The notes under the pieces are model-generated. The model did no database searches. It saw only the letters and a program-made list of their open reading frames with translations, and was not told the DNA's origin. From Pseudodesulfovibrio thermohalotolerans (GTDB taxonomy: Bacteria; Desulfobacterota; Desulfovibrionia; Desulfovibrionales; Desulfovibrionaceae), in assembly GCF_021353295.2 (NCBI RefSeq), contig NZ_CP120635.1:2869501-2933500 (forward strand): DNA of 64,000 nucleotides, written 5' to 3'. Within the stretch, counting starts at the first letter, position 1. The number at the start of each line of letters is the position of its first letter. This document shows positions 25,272-34,000 of this stretch, one piece after another. Made by a program: the position numbers and the translations under genes.

Positions 25272-26166
25272 CCTCGACCTGACGGGCGCGACAGAGGCGT
25301 TCTGTGCCCGCCTGTCGGCCGAAGGACGCTCCCCGGCGACCATAGCCGCATACCGCCGGGACCTTGCCCTGGTGGCCCGCGTTGCCGATGAGCTGGCCCC
25401 GGGCATCATCTGCCGGGCGATCACGGCCGGGCTCCTCGACCGGGCGTTCTCCGCCGGGGCGGTCACCGAGAGCGGGCGCGGCCCACGCTCGGCGGCCTCG
25501 CTCCATCGGATGAAGGCGGCGGTGCGGGCCTTTTTCGCCTGGGCCTCCGAGGCTGGCGTGGTCGATGACAATCCGGCCCGGTCCATCCGCATGCATCGGC
25601 TGCCGAGAAAGCTGCCGGTGTTCCTGACCACCGCCGAAAAGAAACGACTGCTCAAGGAACTCAAGGGACGGACCGACTTCTCCGCTCTGCGCGACCGCGC
25701 CATGATCGAGGTGCTGCTGGGCACCGGGATCAGGCTTGGCGAGCTGGCCGCGCTCGACATGGATGACATCGACCTCGACGCCAAACATCTGCGGGTGCGG
25801 GCCAAGGGGAATGTACCGCAGGTCAAGTTCATCAAGACCGACCTCCGCACATTGCTGCGCCGTTACCTGGCCGAGCGCCGCCGACATGGCCGTCCGGAAA
25901 TGGAAGCCCTGTTCCTGTCGAACCGGGACGGCAGACTCTGCCAGCGGCAGATTGCCAACCGGCTCGCCCACTGGCTGCGGAAGGCCGGGATCGAAAAGGA
26001 ACTGACGCCGCACGGGCTGCGGCATACCTTCGCCACCCACCTCTACGGCGCGACCAATGACCTGCTCGTGGTGCAGCGGGCCTTGGGGCATCGGGACGTG
26101 TCCACCACCCAGATCTACACCCACCTCGTGGACGGCCAGCTCGAGGAAGCCCTCGAACGCCTCTGA
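25252..26166 (+). CDS. Tyrosine site-specific recombinase (XerC/D-like)
   Basis: The 304-residue protein is a complete tyrosine recombinase: core-binding domain (ATIAAYRRDLALVARV, residues 29-44), then catalytic Arg161 (GTGIRLGEL), Lys185 (AKGN), His254-x-x-Arg257 (HGLRHTFATHL), His280 (LGHRDVSTTQ) and nucleophile Tyr289 (IYTHL). It is unlikely to be the prophage integrase because it sits between terS and terL genes and a serine recombinase closes the phage. About 200 bp downstream is an array of imperfect palindromes, half-sites facing across a 7-base gap, that could be its substrate. Confidence 0.88.
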   Translation: MSNRTADLDLTGATEAFCARLSAEGRSPATIAAYRRDLALVARVADELAPGIICRAITAGLLDRAFSAGAVTESGRGPRSAASLHRMKAAVRAFFAWASEAGVVDDNPARSIRMHRLPRKLPVFLTTAEKKRLLKELKGRTDFSALRDRAMIEVLLGTGIRLGELAALDMDDIDLDAKHLRVRAKGNVPQVKFIKTDLRTLLRRYLAERRRHGRPEMEALFLSNRDGRLCQRQIANRLAHWLRKAGIEKELTPHGLRHTFATHLYGATNDLLVVQRALGHRDVSTTQIYTHLVDGQLEEALERL

Positions 26167-26367
26167 TCCTTCCGGACCCGACGATGGGAGCGGCCTCGGC
26201 TGCTCCTGTTTTCGTTGGGGAAGACAGTATCGAAGACAGTGAATGACAGTGCCCGCAGAAGAACACATCCGCCGATGATGAATGATCATGACGATGGTTC
26301 TCGGCCTCCCGGGCGGAGCGGGAAATATCGATTGACCGGAATTTCTCCTTTTCTGTCTGTCGGCCGC

Positions 26368-26600
26368 ACATCGCTATAACTGCTTGGCTTGTGCGCTCCG
26401 GGCGCGGAACACACATGGCAATATCTGCTTGGCTTATGTGGGGGCCGCTGCCGAAAAAATGGCTGTTTGCGGGGCCTGGCCGGTTCTGCCTGGGGCTCGA
26501 CATGCCCATATTTACTTGGGTTGTGTGAGAGAGCCCCGGCGTGAACATGCCAATATCTGCTTGGCTTATGCGGCTCGGCTTATGCGCACACATGCCAATC
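26368..26600 (+). repeat. Array of 28-bp imperfect palindromic repeats on a 45-bp period
   Basis: Four full copies of a unit close to ACATGCCAATATCTGCTTGG plus CTTATGCG start at 26368, 26413, 26500 and 26545, and a half copy starts at 26590. Steps are 45, 87, 45 and 45 bp, so one position near 26456 is empty or decayed. Each unit has arms GCCAA/TTGGC around a 7-base centre and outer CAT/ATG arms; copy 3 changes both arms together (GCCCA and TGGG). The rest of the 26,167-26,766 gap, which follows the recombinase, holds no gene I can support. Confidence 0.75.
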
Positions 26601-26766
26601 GGGTATCGAGAGCTGCAGGAAGAAATAGAGGAGTGGAAATGATGATCGGCGGCCGAAGAATGCCGATTCCGAAAGTGCAAGGAACACGTCTTATCCGCAA
26701 TTCCTGGTGAAGCTGTCTGCCGCAAGTCGCCGTGTGCCGGGGTCATCGGAAAAGCCCTCCATGGTG

Positions 26767-27267
26767 TTATCCGCAATTCTTTCCGCGTTTCTTGCGGCCG
26801 GAGGGTTTCGCGCCCGGGGCGTTGGCGGCCTCGGCCACCTTCTCGAGCAGCGCCGCCGCCCATTCCGCCGGAGAGGTCTGCGGGCCTTTCGGCTCCTCAC
26901 CCTCGCGGGCGATCTTGGTGGTCTTGAGGTCCTTCATGTGGCAGCGGATCATCCGGTCGAGCTTTTCGGCGGCGTCCGTGTTCCCCTCGATCTGGGCGCG
27001 GACCAGCTTCACCGAGTAGACGCCCACCAGCTCCACCTGCAGGAAGTCGCTGGACTTGTTGAACTCGAAGTCCTGGTTGAGGCGGTCGATGATGGCGTCG
27101 AACATGACCTTCTCTTCCGGCGTCAGGCAGCGGTCGGCGAAGATGCCGTGACGCAGCCGGTTCTGGTTGCCCTCGGGCGCACCAGGCCCGCGCCGGGGCG
27201 GTTCGGTCTTGCCCTCGTTGCGGTGCCAGCGGTCCAGCGTCTCTTTGTCCGGTTTGTTCAGTGCCAC
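26767..27267 (-). CDS. Possible small terminase / packaging-region DNA-binding protein
   Basis: The start is GTG 27267. The 166-residue product has a basic Pro/Gly-rich N-terminus with GAPEGNQNRLRHGIFA, a motif often found at the N-terminus of small terminase-like and transposon-linked DNA-binding proteins, then helices (KVMFDAIIDRLNQDFEF, then LVGVYSVKLVRAQIEGN) and a basic C-terminus (SGRKKRGK). Position upstream of terL and downstream of element E supports a packaging role. The direct link to terL is interrupted by the recombinase cassette. Confidence 0.6.
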   Translation of the reverse strand: MALNKPDKETLDRWHRNEGKTEPPRRGPGAPEGNQNRLRHGIFADRCLTPEEKVMFDAIIDRLNQDFEFNKSSDFLQVELVGVYSVKLVRAQIEGNTDAAEKLDRMIRCHMKDLKTTKIAREGEEPKGPQTSPAEWAAALLEKVAEAANAPGAKPSGRKKRGKNCG

Positions 27268-27358
27268 GTGGAAATCCTGCCGAATATTGTTTTCCCAAGC
27301 CGGGATGCGGGGCGGGAGGCCGATTTAGCCTCCAAACGCGCTCCCGCCGGTTCAGGGG

Positions 27359-27390
27359 TTACTTACCGGAAGCGGCGCTCAACTGTCGGT
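27359..27390 (-). promoter_or_regulatory. Phage promoter-like element, copy E (overlaps upstream gene's 3' end)
   Basis: TTACTTACCGGA (27359-27370), 14 bases, GTCGGT (27385-27390) on the plus strand. Unlike the other six intergenic copies it lies within a coding sequence: the terminal TAA of GGTAAGTAA is the stop codon of the Mor-like regulator gene. It is 91 bp upstream of the GTG of the terS-like gene. Confidence 0.65.
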
Positions 27391-27637
27391 CCCGGTCCTG
27401 TTTTCGTTCGGCGGCGATGATCTGGTTGACCCGGCGGGTGGTCACACCGGCGAGGTTGGAAATCTCCTGGCTGCTGATCCCCTGCAGATGAAGGGCAAGC
27501 ACCAGGTCGCGGCGCTCCTGGTAAAACCGGCTCGGTGCCGGGACCCAGAGAATTCCGGTGTAGTGCTTCTGGATCTGCTCGAAGAGTTCCTCGGGCAGGA
27601 CATCCTTGGCGTTGGCGTAGCGTTTCTTTTTCTTCAC
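27359..27637 (-). CDS. Mor / CD3324-like helix-turn-helix transcription factor
   Basis: The 92-residue protein reads YANAKDVLPEELFEQIQKHY, then a beta-like GILWVPAP, then a C-terminal helix-turn-helix LQGISSQEISNLAGVTTRRV and NQIIAAERKQ. This is the layout of the CD3324 family, which I relate to the DNA-binding part of Mor/C, activators of Mu middle and late promoters. It lies just before the structural genes, a fitting place for a late activator. Its final codons form part of promoter-like element E, so it may feed back on its own transcription unit. Confidence 0.65.
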   Translation of the reverse strand: MKKKKRYANAKDVLPEELFEQIQKHYTGILWVPAPSRFYQERRDLVLALHLQGISSQEISNLAGVTTRRVNQIIAAERKQDRDRQLSAASGK

Positions 27638-27640
27638 GGC

Positions 27641-28411
27641 TCAATCCTCCACTTTCTTCATCCACGGCTGCGGCACGTCCGGGTTGTAGAACCGCAGCGT
27701 GCTGGGACGCCCGGACTTCGGCCCGTGGATAATTTCAATAAAACGCTCGGTGACCTCGCCAATCTCCTGATCGCCATCGACGAAGCAGACCAGGCCGTAG
27801 TCCTCGCCGCAGGGAAACCGGAAGCGGCCCTGGTTCTGATAGAGGCGTGCCTCGGACCAGCCCTTGGCCATGGCCTCCTCACGGATGGCGTCGACCTTGG
27901 CGACTGCCTGGGAAGTCACCGGCTGCTTACATTTCCAAGCTTGGTTCCCGGGATAAATCCAGTCCTTTCTGGGAACTTCGACGGGTTTCTCCTGGGGCTC
28001 GGAACGAAGCGCGGGTGGCCGATAGTTCTTTGGGGAAAAGGACTGCAGGACCTCCTGCAGGCTTTCCTTGCCGAACTCTCGGAGGGCCAGCTCCTGCAGG
28101 GCGTTGAATCGCTGCCGCAGCGTGTTCCAGGCATCCTCGGGGAGTTTTCCGGCCTTGTGCGCGGCTTGGGCGGTGACCATGCGGGAACGTAGCCAGGCAA
28201 AGTATTCAGGCGACAGACGGCGACACAGCGTGCCGTTGACCTCCCTGTCTTCAGGCCAATCGCGGGCGTCCTCGATCTCGTGAACGATGAGCCCGGTGGA
28301 GACATAGATGGCGGGCTGCGGTGGTTGCGGTGGTAATGATGAGATTTCACATCCGGCCGAGGCGTCCTGCCCTCCGGCGGTGTGCTTGATCATGGTTTTC
28401 AGAAGGCTCAT
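27641..28411 (-). CDS. Conserved-looking phage protein of unknown function
   Basis: The 256-residue product has a Pro/Gln segment (PPQPPQPAIYVSTGLIVHEI), a middle helical part (YFAWLRSRMVTAQAAHKAGK) and a C-terminal half with GRFRFPCGEDYGLVCFVDGD followed by IEIIHGPKSGRPSTLRFYNP. The Pro-Pro-Gln codons are themselves two copies of the GCGGTGG motif that clusters upstream. It is first in the unit after element F and 3 bp from the Mor-like gene. I cannot assign a function; a replication or regulatory role near the origin-like cluster is conceivable. Confidence 0.6.
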   Translation of the reverse strand: MSLLKTMIKHTAGGQDASAGCEISSLPPQPPQPAIYVSTGLIVHEIEDARDWPEDREVNGTLCRRLSPEYFAWLRSRMVTAQAAHKAGKLPEDAWNTLRQRFNALQELALREFGKESLQEVLQSFSPKNYRPPALRSEPQEKPVEVPRKDWIYPGNQAWKCKQPVTSQAVAKVDAIREEAMAKGWSEARLYQNQGRFRFPCGEDYGLVCFVDGDQEIGEVTERFIEIIHGPKSGRPSTLRFYNPDVPQPWMKKVED

Positions 28412-28930
28412 GGCTTCAGGCTCCAGAAATACGGGTTAATCGCTTTTCCCGTTACTTACCGGAGCCCATGGCCAGGTGACGGAGGACCGACGCTTTCGTT
28501 TGTAATCGTTTTTTTAGCGAGAGGCCGTTTTGTAACTGTTTTTTGAGGTCTCTAAACGTTTTTCCAGAAACCGGCTGATCTGCGGTGGATATGTGCGGTG
28601 GCTGCGGTGGTCGTGCGGTGGAAGGTTTTCTCGTCCCACCGCAGGGGGGTGCGCGTTGTTTGTTTATTGTTTTTCGATAGTTATGAAGATAGAGAAGATA
28701 GAGTGCGGTGGTTGCGGTGGTATTTGGGGAATGTCTCTCACGCTGGGCCGGAATTTATCTTGTGGGAGCCGACGAATCGGTGAGTCGAAAAATATTTCAG
28801 CCCATAGGGGGTGACACCTCTGGATTTACCACCGCATCCACCGCAAAGGGCATGAAAGCCTTGTCTGGCAAGGGTTTGGCGTGCGGTGGTCATCCACCGC
28901 AAGGGACAGCGGTGTTCACCGCACCACCGC
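28318..28930. repeat. GCGGTGG cluster, iteron-like, possible replication origin
   Basis: Fourteen exact GCGGTGG heptamers lie here. Nine are on the plus strand, with first bases at 28318, 28327, 28582, 28595, 28604, 28615, 28705, 28714 and 28883. Five are on the minus strand, with plus-strand starts at 28636, 28829, 28838, 28894 and 28924. Near matches occur at 28909 and 28916. Four pairs are 9 bp apart. No believable gene occupies 28,484-28,986, and the short ORFs there are products of the repeat. The layout resembles iterons bound by phage primase-helicase or initiator proteins. Confidence 0.65.
28452..28483 (-). promoter_or_regulatory. Phage promoter-like element, copy F
   Basis: TTACTTACCGGA (28452-28463), 14 bases, GACGGA (28478-28483) on the plus strand. 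It ends 40 bp before the ATG of the 256-residue protein gene, at the edge of the GCGGTGG cluster. The outer hexamer differs at one position from the consensus. Confidence 0.7.
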
Positions 28931-28986
28931 AAAAGAAAAGGACGCCCGAGAGCGTCCTGGATGGTTGGGGATCGAACTGGTGGGGT

Positions 28987-29583
28987 TCAGACCTGGAGAA
29001 TGTTTTCGACCAGCTTGTAAACCGTGGTGCCGCCAAGGGCGCGTGGCCAGTCGGCGCAGGGCGGATTGTCGCGCAGTCTGGCGCGGCGGATGGCTTCATC
29101 GATCCGGTCGCGGGTGATCTTGCGTGCGTCGATCCCCTTGTCGTAACCGGGAAGGTGCCGCTTCAGCCGGTCGCCGCAATCCCGTGACGATGCGATGCCG
29201 GTGCCATCCTCGAAGTGGAGCAGCAGCCAGTATTCGAACTTGGGATTGCTCAGGGCGAAGCCGTAATTGTCGCGTGCCTGAGCCCAGGCATGAAGCTGGT
29301 CCAACTGTTCGTCGGTCCACTGATCCTTGTCCACCACGATCCAGGCCTCGTCGGAGGATCTCAGCTCCTCCTGGCGGAGATGATCTTCCATCCGCTTCAG
29401 TACCTGCGGCGGGGAGCTATCGTGGCTGCCTTTGAGACAGTTCACCCGGATCACCGATTGCTGGTCATTGAAGATGGCGAAATACTGCGGCTCGGTCTTA
29501 ACGCCTTCCACCGCGATCACGAACAGCTTGCGGTAGCGACGCTCGCCGAGGGGTCTCTGGAATCTGCGTCTCTTCGGCGGCAT
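28987..29583 (-). CDS. RloB-like TOPRIM protein (AbiLii-type)
   Basis: The 198-residue protein has a basic start (PPKRRRFQRPLGERRYRK), then the TOPRIM-like strand LFVIAVEGVKTEPQYF with a conserved Glu, a WIVVDKDQW Asp-x-Asp motif, and NPKFEYWLLLHFED, all hallmarks of the RloB family. RloB partners with an ABC-type ATPase (RloA) in restriction-linked loci and in the AbiL abortive-infection system. The start codon touches the RloA stop, so the two form one operon. The proposed role is prophage-encoded defence against other phages; the activity of the TOPRIM-like part is inferred. Confidence 0.82.
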   Translation of the reverse strand: MPPKRRRFQRPLGERRYRKLFVIAVEGVKTEPQYFAIFNDQQSVIRVNCLKGSHDSSPPQVLKRMEDHLRQEELRSSDEAWIVVDKDQWTDEQLDQLHAWAQARDNYGFALSNPKFEYWLLLHFEDGTGIASSRDCGDRLKRHLPGYDKGIDARKITRDRIDEAIRRARLRDNPPCADWPRALGGTTVYKLVENILQV

Positions 29584-30929
29584 CAGTCATCCCCCTCACT
29601 TTCTTCGGTGAGGCAGGGATTGGTCAAAGCGCCTCCCAAGAGAATCCGGGGAATTCCACCCAGTCGTCCCTGCAGGTAGCTCTTACGGATATCCTTGTCG
29701 TATCGGACATCCTTGTACTCGCTGAAGGAGAGCAGGTTCGAAGCTCCGGTGGCATCTCTTTCGGCGACCCACATCTCGTCACGGCGCAGGAGTTGCTGAT
29801 CCATGAGCAGCACGTCATGGGTGGTCAGCAGCAACTGCGTTCTGGTTTCCGTGGAGCAGTTGGCCAGGTACGCTTCGAGCAATCTGCGTGTCAGCAGCGT
29901 GTGCAGGCTGCGGTCGACCTCGTCGATCACGTAGACCTTCTTCGAGACCTGGGCCGAGAGCTCAAGAAACGCGGGCAGCAGATCGATCACCCGCTGCGAG
30001 CCGTCCGACTCCTGACGGATCTCGAACTTGGCTTCCGTGCCATCCGCTTTCGGATGATAGGTCACCAGCTTCTTGGCGATCAGCTCGCCACCTTTGCGGG
30101 TCACCACGAACCGTTCGTTGATCGGCTCGGTCAGCAGACGAACGGTCATGCCTTCCTTCACGTCTTCCTGCAGCTTGGTCTTCAGCGGCTCGGGCAATGG
30201 AATATTCTCGAACGGAATCTCCTCGCCACCGAGGTGCGCGATGCCGGTGTCGAGCTGCGGCAGCATCTCGTTCATGGTGGAGTAAAGCGGATGCCCCTCG
30301 TCGAGGAATTGCTCGAAAGGTTCGAAGCGGGAATCGGGCGCGACCAGCTCGAGCGTGTCCTTGAACCAGTCGTAGACCGGCCGGAAATTGTCGACCTTCT
30401 GGGAGACCGAGTTGGTCAGGAAGAGTTGGTTGTCCCGGGTGCCCTTGAAAGCGAACTGGAGGAACTGGTCCTTGGCCAGGGACTCATCGAAGTTGGGCTC
30501 TCCGTCCCGACGGTGGTAGAGCACCTTTTCGCTGGTACTGGTGATGGCCACCAGCTTCTCTTCCAAAATCGCCTTGCGGGTCACCGCGAAGCTGAACTCG
30601 TAAATGATCTCGTCGATCAGTAGCTCGAAGCCAAACCGTGACGGCTGGTCGGCCACCTTGGCGTCCAGCCGGAACGGCTCGACAGGAATCAGGCTGTCGG
30701 GCTGGGTGCCTTTGACGACCAGCGCCTTGGCGAAACTCAGGGCCTTGAAAAAGTTGGTCTTGCCCGACGCGTTGCCACCATAAATTGCCGCAACCGGAAG
30801 AACTCTCGTCTGGTACTTGCCGAGCTTGGGAACCCTGTCTCCATGCTGGCGCTCCCTGCTGGCGACCATCGAAAATGTGACCTGGTTGCGGAAGGACATC
30901 CAGTTTTCGAGTGAGAAACTGACTATCAT
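29583..30929 (-). CDS. RloA-like AAA/ABC-type ATPase (AbiLi-type)
   Basis: The 448-residue protein begins [20 protein letters not shown], the typical AAA_15/AAA_21 opening, with Walker [12 protein letters not shown] near residue 53, and ends with Walker [16 protein letters not shown] and the TTHDVLLMD switch. It is an SMC/RecF-like ATPase that would sense infection and control the RloB effector. It has a strong TAGGAGG ribosome site and its own sigma70-type promoter, independent of the phage element, which fits expression in the lysogen. Confidence 0.85.
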   Translation of the reverse strand: MIVSFSLENWMSFRNQVTFSMVASRERQHGDRVPKLGKYQTRVLPVAAIYGGNASGKTNFFKALSFAKALVVKGTQPDSLIPVEPFRLDAKVADQPSRFGFELLIDEIIYEFSFAVTRKAILEEKLVAITSTSEKVLYHRRDGEPNFDESLAKDQFLQFAFKGTRDNQLFLTNSVSQKVDNFRPVYDWFKDTLELVAPDSRFEPFEQFLDEGHPLYSTMNEMLPQLDTGIAHLGGEEIPFENIPLPEPLKTKLQEDVKEGMTVRLLTEPINERFVVTRKGGELIAKKLVTYHPKADGTEAKFEIRQESDGSQRVIDLLPAFLELSAQVSKKVYVIDEVDRSLHTLLTRRLLEAYLANCSTETRTQLLLTTHDVLLMDQQLLRRDEMWVAERDATGASNLLSFSEYKDVRYDKDIRKSYLQGRLGGIPRILLGGALTNPCLTEESEGDD

Positions 30930-30964
30930 CTTACCGCCTCCTAAAGTGAAAAATTCGCTTTATC

Positions 30965-31001
30965 ATGCCTTTAATATAGGCATAGGCGGCCGGAAAGTCA
31001 A
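30965..31001 (-). promoter_or_regulatory. Sigma70 promoter with dyad over the -10 box (rloAB)
   Basis: On the minus strand: TTGACT (plus 30996-31001), 17-base spacer, TATATT (plus 30973-30978). A perfect inverted repeat ATGCCT-N7-AGGCAT (30965-30983) covers the -10 box, an obvious operator position. No repressor is encoded in the pair itself. Confidence 0.75.
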
Positions 31002-31022
31002 TCTAAAAGAGAAAATATCTCG

Positions 31023-34000
31023 TTAAACACCTTTGCTACTGATCCGGTACTCGAAGTTCTTGGTGTGGGCGTTGCGCTGCCGGACGATGTCAAACCCGGC
31101 ATCCCGGATGACGTCCAGGTCGTTGCTGATACGCCGACCGAGCTGGGCGGGCTTCTTGTATTCGAACTCGAGGTTGAATTCCCGGCCGACCCTGCGCAGC
31201 GCCGCGAGCAGCCGTCCCGCCGACACCGGTTCCATGGTGTTCTCGTTCTCGAACCGCACCTGGTAACGCTCGATGAACCCCACCACGTGGTTTGCCCGGT
31301 CGTCCTCGCCGTAGCGAGCCTTCTCGTCCAGCTCCACCGCGTTCCGATAAGCGTGGAAGAGCGACGCCAGCGCCGTGGCGATGGGGTTCGACTCTCGCGC
31401 CATCTCCTGGCTGGTATCGTTGATGGAATGGATCTGCTCGATGAACAGCGGGCTCAGATCCTCAAGTCCGGTAGTCACCTCGTGTTCCTCGGACCCGGCC
31501 AGCATCATCAGGTACATCAGGCTCAGATAGTCGTTGCACCGGCGCTTGCCATGGGTCGGCATGGTTCGGTGCAGCAGGCGCATGACCTGTTTCTGGGCTC
31601 CGTCCCGGATCATCGCCAGCACATGGCTGGTCCGCTTCATGATGGCCGAGATGATCAGGTCCCGGTTTTGCTGGATGGCGGAGATGACCTCCGATTCCAG
31701 AAAGCAGTCGCTGGCCTGGTTGGCGAGGTCGAAGTTGATGACGAAGGACCTCGAAAGGATCTCCGAAAGCTCCCCGCACAGCGGCTCAATGCCGGTGGTG
31801 TTCAGCAGGCATTTGGTCCGCTCGGTGATGGTCTCGCTGTCGGTGCCGCTCTTCCGTTTCTCCTTGGCGATGCCTGTGATGCTGGTCAGCATGAAAGTGG
31901 TCAGATCCTCGGTCATCTGCTTGACCTCGATGTTGTCGAGGACGATGAGCGGGTTCTGCGAGCCATCGGTGTAGTTCGCCGCGTCGGTTGCCTTCTTGTG
32001 CTGGGGCTCGCCGAAAAGCAGCGTCGACGTGATCTTGCTGGCGGTGGTCTTGCCCGATCCGGCCGAGCCCTCGAAGCGGGTCATGGGCCGCGTTCCGGCA
32101 AAGTCGATCAGCAGGAAGCAGGAGAGCCAGGAAAGGATGAGAAAGCGATCCCCCTGCGGACAGGTCATGTTGCCCACCAGCAGATCGACCAGGAGCCGGT
32201 CCGCCTCTTCGAGGTCGGCGTCGGGCAGGAATTTCAGCGGCTTCATCTTCCGCGAGCCGTCCAGGATGATGCCGTCCTCGTTGCCGCCGTTCTTCATGAT
32301 CTGAATCTCGTCCGGGGTGATCTTGGCGATTTCGTGCTCCGGATTGTTCAGATTGAAATAGACGGTGTAGGAAGCCACATCGGTGTGCAGCCAGGAAAAA
32401 TGGTCGCGCACCTGGCCACGGATCATGGCCAGACTGGGCAGTACCTCGAAAAATGTCCGTCCGCCGCCCGTGGTCGGCACCATGCCCGTGTGCTTGTAAA
32501 GCATGGCCGCGTAATGGCGCTTGCGGCCTCGGTCCGGCGAATCCATCCAGTAGATGGCGTTGTCGAAATACATGAAAGGCTCGCCCTGCAGGGTGTGAAA
32601 GAACTGGGCACCGTTGGCGGTGAACCAGTCGTAAGCGGCCTCGGCGGCCAGGGTGTAGTCGGGAGCGCCGTTCTCCAGTTCCGTGTCGATCAGCACCTCG
32701 TCGACCCTGGCGCGGCACGATCCGGGCATCGCGCCGGACATCCGCTTGGCCTTCTTCTTTTCGTTGCGGAACTCGACCTTGCGGTCCTTCTGGATGGCGC
32801 GGATCTGCTCTTTGAGGGTGGCCATCGAAACGCCACCACCGATGCGCTCCTGCACCAGCTTCAGCAGACGGGCCTGTTCCAGGGGAGACTGCTCGGAGAT
32901 CTCCCCCAGGATCGGTTCGAGCAAGCGGTTGCGTTCCTCTTCCTCAGCGCCCTCGGGAAGCGAGCGCACGCCGAACTCGATGGGCGTGCTGGCTTCGGCG
33001 AGCAGACGTTCGAAATCCTCCCGGGTATGCCCGGCGGCAATGTAATCGTTGACGTCGATCTTGGCGGTGGCGAGAAGCGCCTCGGCCGCCTGAATCTCTT
33101 CGGCGGGCCGTCCCGCCAGCAGCTTGGCCAGCTCCTTCGGCCCCACGCTCGCCGTCAGGCCGAAACGTTCGGTCAGCTCCTGCCGGGCTGAGATCTGTGT
33201 CTCCGACAAGGGCAGCGTCACCAGGCGGGTGTCGATCTTGTGTTCGGCCAGGGTGCGGGCGGTTTGCAGCGCCCCTTTGAGACCGGCCTGGGAGAGTTCG
33301 TTGTCCTGGCAGATGTAGACGGTTTCGACGCCGCGCAGCTTGGGGATCAGACGCTCCCAATCGGCGGCCCGGATGCGGACGGTGACCGGCGATACGGTGG
33401 GCAGGCCCAGTTGCATCAGCGCCAGGCAATCGGTCACCCCCTCGGTGATGATCACCTTGCCGGGCCTGGCCAGCAGGCAGTCCTCGTTGAACAGCAGCGC
33501 GTTGTTGATGAAGTCGGCGACGTAGGGCCGCTGGTGTTCGTCGTGAACCGGCAGCTTTTTGTATTTCCCTTGCTCCCAGCCCACGTCCGGGGTCCACGGC
33601 GTCTTGCGGCCGATCATGAACACCACCCTGCCACGGCTCCAGTACGGAAAGACGATCCGGCGCTCGAAGAATGGCGTCAGGCCATCCTGACTGGTGGGCC
33701 GGAAAGCGCCGGTGGCGGCGAGCTCCCGCTTGGAGAAACCGTCTTCGCCCCCGGTCAGTTGGGCGACCGCGCCGGACGCGTTGTCCGCGTAGCCGATCAG
33801 GAGATCGTCGATGGTCTCCTCGCTCAGGGCGTATTTGGATTTCAGCCAGTCGAGGACCTCCGGCGACTCCTTGAGTCTGGCGTGGTAAAGCCTGGCCAGG
33901 GCGGTCAACGCGTCCTTGACCCGCAATTCGAAGGCGCGGTCGGACTCTGTCTGGGCCAGACGCTCCTGGCTCAGGCCATAGCGCGACAGCGGCGGCAAGC

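Noticed and set aside
25252..26166. Tyrosine recombinase as the prophage integrase
   Set aside because: It is in the middle of the packaging genes, inside an opposite-strand cassette, while a complete serine recombinase module lies at the prophage end.
26368..26600. CRISPR array (28-bp palindromic repeats)
   Set aside because: Regular spacers are only 17 bp, repeats differ from each other, only four full units exist and no cas gene is present.
28593..28932. Short ORFs in the GCGGTGG region (CGGCGG-rich peptides)
   Set aside because: Their sequence is the repeat itself read in frame; both strands give similar peptides and there is no ribosome site.
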